Shown here one piece after another: positions 15,048-22,206 of a stretch of 22,206 bases of DNA (the stretch's first letter is position 1; every line of letters begins with the position of its first letter). Source of the DNA: Chlamydomonas sphaeroides (Eukaryota; Chlorophyta; Chlorophyceae; Chlamydomonadales; Chlamydomonadaceae); assembly GCA_001662425.1 (NCBI GenBank), contig BDDC01000861.1, positions 12,150 through 34,355 of the forward strand, given 5' to 3'. Made by a program: the position numbers and the translations under genes. The notes under the pieces are model-generated. The model did no database searches. It had not been told where the DNA came from and saw only the letters and a list, made by a program, of their open reading frames with translations.

Positions 15048-17967
15048 TCAGCCGCGCCGCCGTTTAGCGCTGTTGCAGTCGGCGACGCCGTCGACGTCGT
15101 CTTCGGGCTTGAATACCGCCGCCACCGCGCCGCCGCCGCCGCCGCCAGGTCTGGTCAGAAGCCGCAGGGCTGCTACACAGCCCCTTGAGCCGGGCGCGAG
15201 TTGGGCCAGCGGCAAGCCGGCGGCGCGCAGCACGCACCGCACAGCGGCGGAGGCGGCGGACCAGCAGGCGGCGGCGGCGGCGCCGGCGGCGGTGGTGCTC
15301 TTCAGGGGCGCGTCGGCATCAGTTCTGGCGCCTGTAGCGTTGCTGGCGTCGGCAGCGCAAGCTGAGTCGTTGGCGTCCTTGGCGTTGGCACAGGCGCCGG
15401 CGGCGCCAGCAGCATCGGCGGCGTCGGTGCGGGTCCAAGCACCGGCGACGGCGGTGGCGCAGGCGCCAGCAGCAGTGATGGTGGCGCCACGGGGGAAGGT
15501 GTCCGCGAGCGTAAGCGCCGCCAGCGCCAGCGTTGCGTCGCCGTACGGCAGGTCGTGCTGGTGCAGCAGCGCTGTATCCTGTCGTACGGCAGGGCGGGTA
15601 GGGCATGGGCACGGGCACGCACGGCTCGGTACACGCAGCTGAGGACGGCACAGGCCCGGCACGTATGTACGTGCACCAGCGACCACCCACCAGAGCCGCC
15701 AGAGCCGGAGCCCACAGCCGACGGCCGCAGCACTTTGCAGCGCCGCCGCAGCAACCCGCCGCCGCCGGGCCGCCGATGCGGCCGCCGCCGCCGCCACCGC
15801 CGTCATCACCGGCTGGGGCGCCGCCGGCTGGGTCGCCGCCGGCGTCGTTTCCGGCGCTCGGGCAGGCGGCGCTGAGAAAGAGTGTGAGCAGGGAGTGGGC
15901 GTTGGGCGCCGCGACACGCCAGTCCAGCGCCCCCAGCAGCAGCCGCTCCATGCGGCCCAGGTCACGAGCCTGGGCGAGGGGCGAGGGGGTAGGGGCACAC
16001 GTACGTACGCATGGGTTTGTTTACTCATATATTCGTATGTTCATTTGTCACATCACATAAGGTCGGTTGCGGACCAAAATGTATGCCCATCCATCGGCGG
16101 CGGCCATCCCTTGTGCTGGGGCCAGGGGCCAGGGGCCAGGGGCGAGGGCAAGTATGTGTCGAGCGAGGGCGAGAGGCGTTGTACGGACACTGCCGGGGAG
16201 CTGCCGTACGTACGGTGTACAGCTCGGCGCCTGTGGCGGGGTGGGTGGCGAGGGACAGCAGCGTGCCGGCGGCCATGGGCGCCGCCTCGTGCTGCTTGCC
16301 TGCGAGGTTGGGGTCACGACAGCACAGCGATGGAGGCCTTGCTCAAGTAGCCCAAACATCGTTTCTTCCAAGCACCATCAGCCCAGTTTGCCCGCCCGCT
16401 TCGCAAGCTCGCAGTGCTGCCGGCCCGACTGACATCGGTTGCTTGGCATCGCGACGCACACGTCTTATGACGACAGATAACGGCCGTACCTGCTATCGAC
16501 ACTGCGGCCAGCGCGAGCAGCTGCAGGACCGTTTCTGGCGGATAGCAAGCCTGCGCGCCACTTTCATTCGCTGCGAGTGACGCTGCCACGTAGCGGTCCA
16601 GCAGCGATGTCGCGCAGTACAGCGTCTCTCGCTGCATGTTGGCTGCTGTCGCGAGCTCGCTCAACCATCCCACTAGGATAGGCCGGTGAACCGCCCACGC
16701 CGAGGACGGCTCGTGCCGGCCGCACGGCGCGGGCGCGACGACCATGCCGCCGGGTGTATTCAGGGCGCCGGCAAGCTCGGCCCTGCAACGGAAAGAGAGA
16801 ATCCCGATTACTTGCGACCCGGTAGACTATGGGAATAAATTTTTGTTGTATTGCTGTATGTCCGGACAGCAGGAAAGACGACCGCCGCCGTACCGACTTT
16901 ACGCAACCTTGTGTACCTTGCTGACGCGGCCTCACCTGATGGCCTCACGCAGCTGCTGTGGCGATGGCAATAATGCTGCGTCAACAATTTCGTCAAAACC
17001 CGGGTGATGCAGCCCGTCGAGGGGCATCTGGTCGGTAGGCCCAATCGAGTTGCAGCAGCTGCTACTCCAATCCTCAATGTGCTCTTTGCATGTGAGCGGT
17101 GAGCGTGGATGGTGCACGGCCGACGGCGGCGATGACGGCACGCTGCTGCTTGCGAGCGAGTTGCTCCTGCTGCTAAACAACAGCCCACACGAGTTGTCGA
17201 TGCTCTCAGTCATCATGGAATGCGCCATGAAGGTAGTTTGGACCTCGGAGCTCTTTTCGCGCGCGCCAGGTCGCACCGTGTCGCACAGAGGTGCACAACG
17301 CTGCTGCCAGCTAGTTGTTGCAGAGTATGTGCAGAGTTGTAGCAGCGCGATGCGATTGTGTATTTTATCAACTCTATCCGGACTCAGCTTGTGCGGAATT
17401 ACTGTGGCATGCATGCCAATTTGAGGCGGTTTCTCGAGCGGCGGTTTCGCTCGTTCGACTCAGTTTCGTTTGGGGCCGATGGCCATGCATGCGATGCATG
17501 CGCCGCCGTGCGGCTTGGCCACTGCCGCAAACGGCCAGCAACTCACCGTTTGCGGAGCCCAGGATGATCAAGCAGCGGCAGCGAGCCATCGCAGAACGTT
17601 TGCAGGCGGCCGCAACCGATGCATGGCGTGCGTGCACATAGCAGCCCCGACCCGTGCCCTGAATATCTATCACACGTCTTACAAGGCGCCGCCGGTGCAC
17701 GTGAAGTAGCGCCTCTCAGGTTACGCCGAGCATGGCAATGCAGAGCGTTTGGTACATATAGAAACCTTTCGCTGCGCATAACCCTGCAAAAGGCTGACTT
17801 GCCCGCGCCCCTTCCCTTTGCCCCGCCGACCCGGCTGTGTTGGCCTGTGCAAGCAACTCACTCGTCTGTCGGCAACTCTGGTATTGTATGTGTACTGATG
17901 TAGCAGGAGATAGGCGAATGGTGCGGCTGTCGCTTCCTCGAGCGGCATCATCATCCAGGGCCGCTTC
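15048..17967 (-). CDS. D-type-like cyclin with LxCxE motif (multi-exon; 5' end tentative)
   Basis: Cyclins bind and activate cyclin-dependent kinases; D types act at the G1/S size or commitment step and bind retinoblastoma protein through LxCxE. Exons on the minus strand: 16936 to about 17310, 16490-16782, 16214-16299, 15691-15969 and 15048-15578 (stop TGA at 15048-15050), all GT-AG with matching phases. Seen: LTCKE (17082-17096); RPILVGWLSELATAANMQRE; LYCATSLLDRYVA; LLALAAVSIAG joined to KQHEAAP; ELYT joined to ARDLGRMERLLLGALDWRV; then LLHQHDLPYGDATLALAALT in the second fold. The five usual cyclin-box residues (R, D, L, K, E) are present, though ILVDW is ILVGW. The protein ends in KRRRG, a possible nuclear signal. 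If translation starts at the ATG at 17226-17228, LxCxE begins near residue 45; two upstream exons (17547-17658, 17862-17967) fit in phase but are less sure. Confidence 0.85.
17547..17967 (-). other. Two tentative upstream exons of the cyclin (17862-17967 and 17547-17658)
   Basis: The first runs from acceptor TTGCTTGCGCAG to a GTGAGT donor and reads EAALDDDAARGSDSRTIRLS and on to CRQT, ending in phase 1. The second runs from acceptor ATATTCAG to another GTGAGT donor, starts with the two bases needed, and reads HGSGLLCARTPCIGCGRLQT then FCDGSLPLLDHPGLRK, ending in phase 2. The cyclin exon downstream offers several AG sites that leave the single base required. Perfect donors and three agreeing phases favour real exons; no start codon upstream was identified, and no family is recognised in the Cys-rich part. 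Confidence 0.4.
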
Positions 17968-20900
17968 CTGCGCAAGCAACAGCGTCCAGCAGTGCAGGGA
18001 CACAACTATTCCAGAGCAGGTACTCGCTCGTAAAAGCAAACGTACGGTTACTAGTTCAAGGTGTGGACTGCAGTCGACTGCTGTATGTCACTTGCTTCCC
18101 GGCTCACGCTTGCAAATACAGCGCTGTGCAGAGATGCAAGGAAACCTTCTACAGGGTCAGAATGCCGCCGGCCACCACATCAAACCCACCACACCACACC
18201 AACGCTAAATAAACCCACCATAGAAGAAACAGGCGAAGTCATAAACCACATGTATGCATGCCACTCTTGAGCCGCCGGCCGCTGCCCGAGTCATCAGCCA
18301 ACTGCCACACACCCACCTCTGGCTTCACTGCTTTCATGTCACACAGAATGCCAGTGGCGCGGTATCGTCCGTGCGTGGGCCAAGCACATCAACACGCTAG
18401 CTGCTGCATTCGATGGGGTAAGTAATCAGGCAGCCTGGCAGCCAACACATCTAGTCAAGGCTGCCTGGTGCCGCCACGGGTCCTCGCGGCTTAAAAACAT
18501 ACACGATCTCAGGAAGTCAAGTGTGTGTGCCCACATAGCTCGTAGCGAACGAAGTGTGGCCCCTGTGCACCCTCCCCACGCCCCCACGCCCTCGCTCCCT
18601 GGATCCGCCAAGCGCGGCCTTGGTTCCATACGGTTGCCAGCGAGCTCCGCACGCCGCCGCCAGGAGGTCGGGCCAGGTTTGACTCATTCGTCCCTTGGCA
18701 GGCCGATGCAGATCTATTGATCATCGAGCCTTGTGCGTGAGATCCATGCATGGTTACTCGCCACAGCTAGCCGACACACTCTTGAATATGGATATGGATA
18801 TGGCATGCAGCCAAGCAGGGCTCTACAAAGCTCGCTACGTTCATCATGCCCATGTCCGTGTCCGTGTCGTCCATGATCCTGCACAGACGCCCGCTCCGGG
18901 GGGCCTGCCGTCGGAACGAAGCGCCAGCAGCCCCGCCAAGTACGTAAGGCCATGGCCAGTCAGCCCTTGCATGCACCTAGGGCCTCGCCTGCCCCCCAAC
19001 CACGCCACGCGCCAGCAGCAACAACACCAGCCAGCAAGCCGGTCATCATGCAGATCCAACCAAACGACCGCAGCCAGCAGCTCCTTGCATGCTCGCTCGT
19101 TGCTGCAGCACTTCGTGGAGTGATCATCGTCCTAGCACGAGCGAGCGAGCACCTCAAGCAAGGCCACCTCCGTCCCCGGTGCATGACCGCCGGCGGGCGC
19201 CTGGTGGGGTCAGGATCCCCCCGCCATCGCCGTCCCAGCACCTTCCAACGAACGCGCGCATGTTTGGGCTGCACCGGATGGAAACCCCGCATCACAAGCA
19301 AAGGCGCAGCATACGCCCCGGGGGACCCCGTGCTCCGCCACGGCCCCCATCCATCCAGCCAACCAACTCAGGCATTGAAACACTACGGCACCTCGGCCGC
19401 CGCCTCGCCGGCACCGCATCACAGCTGCAACGAATAGCATGCAGCGTGTGATATGATGATGACTGTTAGCATACGGCTCGGGGCACCAGCAGCAGTGGGG
19501 CCAGGTGGGGCACGTACGCTGCGTGCATCGCTTGCTTGTCGCTCGCTCGGTTAAAACCAGGCGGCAGGAGGACTGTCGCACGCCGGCGGCAAGGGAGCCT
19601 AGCTCGCTGCCTCCCGCCGCCTCCTGCACCAGCAGGCGCGCAGGCCCCATCCATAACGGCATGCGCATTGCAACACGGCCGCGCCATGGATGGAGTCAAG
19701 CTCGCCGTACATCTGATTCTATTTCCGCGCCATGGCCGCGTCGTGCCATGCGCGCGGCTACCTCTGCCAGCCATCAAACCTCCGCATGTCCGTCCACGCA
19801 GCCGTACAGTACCACGGCTTGCGGTCGTGTAGCTAGCATTGCCCCCACACGTCCAAGCAACAAGACGTGCGTGACGTAGCACGTACGTGTCGCGCACGGT
19901 ACGGTAGCATGGACTATCAACTTGCCCGCCGCTGGAAGAGCAAGCAGCACCGACTAAGCACCGATAGCCAAGACTGCGCGCGCCTGCAGGCAGCTGCCTG
20001 AGCTGCTAGAACTGCAGGGGCGGGCGCCCGGCCAGCCAGTAGCTAGGAACCCTTAACAGCAAGGGACAGCAACACCCTGCACCCGCCGTAGCCAAGCCTG
20101 CCGCCGCGCGGGCTTGTGCACTGCCGCCGCGTGATCGTCAATCCCACCAGTCCACACCGTCCATGCCTCTTTTGCAGCTTGGAACACTGCACAACAAGTA
20201 AGGGCGCCTGTGTCGGAGCTACCAATGCTTGGTAGCATCGCCGACAGCCTGCCGCCCGCCGCACGCGCAACGGCGATTGAAGGGATCGAGTGATCAAGAT
20301 TGATGAGTCACCCTAGCGATCGGTAGCACGCGCGGCGCGCTCGCTGTCCGGACAGCTCGCTCGGACCCAGCCAAACCGGTTGCGCCAGCGCAGCTAGCAC
20401 GCCACATACACACACACACGCTACACACGCCCCTCCCCCCCACACACAAACGCACACACACGCCGGGCGTGCTGCGCCGGGCGTGTCAGTTCAACTTATA
20501 AATGAACACACGCTCAAATACATCTCTTTGTCTATCTGTCCGCGCGTCACACACGCTTGCACGCGTGCGTCATAGCGCCCATCCAAATGACAAACGAGCG
20601 ACCGACTTGAACATCTGCTGCGCAACGTACCGACACGAGTCCGCCCCGAACGGAGCACCGAGTGAGCGAGGCCCATACCACTTCAACTAAGCAAGTCCGC
20701 GGCGTACATGCACCGCCGCCAAATAAACAAGACCTAGCTAAGCTTGAAAGACACACCAGCGGCCAGCCGGCCTTGCAAGCGACGGGCGGTGGTATCGGGC
20801 TAGGCGTAGCTCGCTTTGGCGCCGGCCATTCATCCGCCCCGCCCGCACAAGACGTCCAGGCCGGGCAACATGGGTTACGACAACACGCAATGAAGTACGA

Positions 20901-21276
20901 ACGGACACATACATTACGAGTCATGTCGCACACGCCGATAACCAAAGACATCACGACCGGGTCTATCTCCTAAGAAGCGGCCAGCAGGCCGGCGCGAGCC
21001 GGCTCCCCCCCACCGCCGCCGGCCTGTGTGCATGAGCGTGCGTCTCACTTGCTGCTGCGCCAGGCAGTGAGCGCAATCTGTGCAATCCGTCGACCCTCCG
21101 ACGCACCGGACGGAGTGGTGGTAGGTTGCCTTCGGGCAGGGCCCACAGCACCGGTAATCATTCACGTGCCATACATCCCACAATTGCCCGCCGTTGTCAT
21201 TGCCAGTGAGCAGTGTAGCTAGCGCCGAGTGTAATGCTCCCCTGGTGTAATGTACCTTATGTCGTACCGTATCAAA
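17968..21276. other. Intergenic stretch between the two cyclins
   Basis: No gene supported on either strand. It should contain the promoter of the cyclin at 15048-17967 and the 3' flank of the next cyclin. Visible are three copies of GGATAT at about 18785-18802, GTCCGT doublets near 18855, and a CA-rich tract at about 20405-20463. Open frames here are short, change composition along their length and lack consistent splice partners. Confidence 0.5.
20405..20463 (+). repeat. CA-rich simple repeat
   Basis: Interrupted CA dinucleotide runs with a C-run in the middle (about 20433-20443); no gene overlaps it. Confidence 0.8.
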
Positions 21277-21281
21277 TTACA
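21277..21281 (-). promoter_or_regulatory. Candidate polyadenylation signal TGTAA for the second cyclin
   Basis: TTACA on the plus strand is TGTAA on the minus strand, the usual signal in chlamydomonadalean genes. It lies 285 bases past the stop at 21566-21568, a normal 3' untranslated length for these algae. Confidence 0.45.
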
Positions 21282-21565
21282 CGACCACCGCCACGCCTGC
21301 CAGCCTGCCTGCCGCCTGCCTTCCTTCAACCTCATCCTCCACCCACACCCTACCACCTCACCTTGCTGCCTCCTGTCACCCCGCCCGCAGCCCCTGGTAC
21401 TTTGACGACTGTGTTATCTTGGTTCAGTGTGCTACTTCGTTGCTCACTGGTTCATGATGCCGCCGGGCGGTGAGTGCGCCCGACCGGCGGCGGCCGGCAA
21501 CGCCCGACGGCGCCGACAGTGACAAGACGCGCGCTCTGACGCCGACCCTAGGCGACGGATGGCGC

Positions 21566-22206
21566 TCAGCAGCGCCGCCGCTTAGTGCTGTTGCCGTCTG
21601 CGGCGCCATCGTCGGCAGTGTACTCGACCGCCACCGCCGCTGCGGCGGCGCCGCCGCCAGGTTGAGCCAGAGCCCGCAGCGCCTCCACACAGCCAGCAAA
21701 GCCGGGTGCAAGTTGAGCCAGCGGCAAGCCGGAGGCGCGCAGCACGCACCGCACAGCGGCAGAGGCGGCGGACCAGCGGGCGGCGGCAGCGGCAGCGGTG
21801 ACGGTGCCGGCAGCGGTGTTATCCAGGGATGCGCCGATGATGGCGCCGATGTTGGCGCCTGCTGCACTGGCGGCGTCGGCGGCGCAAGCATTGGCGCAGG
21901 CGGACTCGTTGAAATCGGCGGCGGTGGCGCAGGCGCCAGCAGCAGTGATGGTGGCGCCACGGGGGAAGGTGTCCGCGAGCGTCAGCGCCGCCAGCGCCAG
22001 CGTCGCGTCGCCGTACGGCAGGGCGTGCTGGTGCAGCAGCGCTGTATCCTGTCGTACGGCAGGGCGGGTGCGGCATGAGTACGGATATTGTACGGCACAT
22101 CCAGCTGAGAACAGCACACGGCACGCGCCGCGGCGATGACCCACCAGAGCCGCCAGAGCCGGAGCCCACAGCCGACGGCCGCAGCACTTTGCAGCGCCGC
22201 CGCAGC
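21566..22206 (-). CDS. Second D-type-like cyclin, C-terminal exons only (5' part beyond window)
   Basis: Tandem paralogue of the cyclin at 15048-17967, same strand. The last exon is 21566-22048 (stop TGA at 21566-21568) and the preceding exon runs from 22145 off the window end; the intron 22049-22144 starts GTGGGT and ends CCGTACGACAG like its counterpart. Seen: DTALLHQHALPYGDATLALA, with one Asp to Ala change from the other copy; WSAASAAVRCVLRASGLPLA; and a KRRRC terminus against KRRRG. The last exon is 48 bases (16 codons) shorter, because the Ala/Asp-rich linker between the two conserved blocks differs. The visible 62 bases of the upstream exon are identical to 15691-15752. The cyclin box core lies outside the window, so the class is inferred from its neighbour. 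Confidence 0.8.
   Translation of the reverse strand, partial: CGGAAKCCGRRLWAPALAALVGHRRGACRVLFSAGCAVQYPYSCRTRPAVRQDTALLHQHALPYGDATLALAALTLADTFPRGATITAAGACATAADFNESACANACAADAASAAGANIGAIIGASLDNTAAGTVTAAAAAARWSAASAAVRCVLRASGLPLAQLAPGFAGCVEALRALAQPGGGAAAAAVAVEYTADDGAADGNSTKRRRC

Noticed and set aside
16490..16782. A/B-type mitotic cyclin
   Set aside because: The cyclin-box start resembles A/B forms, but an LxCxE motif lies upstream and the gene is in a tandem array as for volvocine D cyclins; class remains open to phylogeny.

Overview
This window comes from a nuclear genome of a GC-rich green alga, most likely a volvocine or other chlamydomonadalean species. The evidence is dense short exons joined by GT-AG introns with G-rich 5' ends and C-rich 3' ends, long Ala/Gly/Pro/Ser linkers inside proteins, many GC-rich simple repeats, and two recognisable gene families (receptor-like nucleotide cyclases and a tandem pair of cyclins) that are expanded in these algae. 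The species cannot be named from the sequence. Most long open frames here are GC artefacts; genes were recognised by joining exons whose splice sites, phases and protein motifs agree.

Region 1 (1 to about 10181, plus strand) is one large multi-exon gene, cut at its 5' end by the window. It encodes a receptor-like class III nucleotide cyclase: an extracellular domain resembling bacterial solute-binding proteins, one transmembrane helix, a cyclase domain with both metal-binding aspartates, a very long low-complexity linker, and a second cyclase-like domain in which both aspartates are gone. The likely design is an active domain paired with a dead partner, driven by an extracellular ligand domain. 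One part of the linker (about 3790 to 5366) cannot be assembled without meeting a stop codon.

Region 2 (10182 to 15047) has no gene I can support, but at 12351-12810 it carries a second copy of one exon of the cyclase gene with its upstream flank and splice donor. The exon part differs from the original only by synonymous changes and one whole codon.

Region 3 (15048 to about 17967, minus strand) is a cyclin with a complete cyclin box and an LxCxE retinoblastoma-binding motif, which points to a D-type cyclin. Its first exons are tentative. It converges on the cyclase gene.

Region 4 (about 17968 to 21565) is apparently intergenic. Region 5 (21566 to the window end, minus strand) is the 3' end of a second cyclin, a close tandem paralogue of the first. 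The two cyclins share nearly identical exon pieces around one intron while their linkers have diverged, so this locus is a D-type cyclin tandem array. No mobile element, tRNA, rRNA or CRISPR array was recognised.
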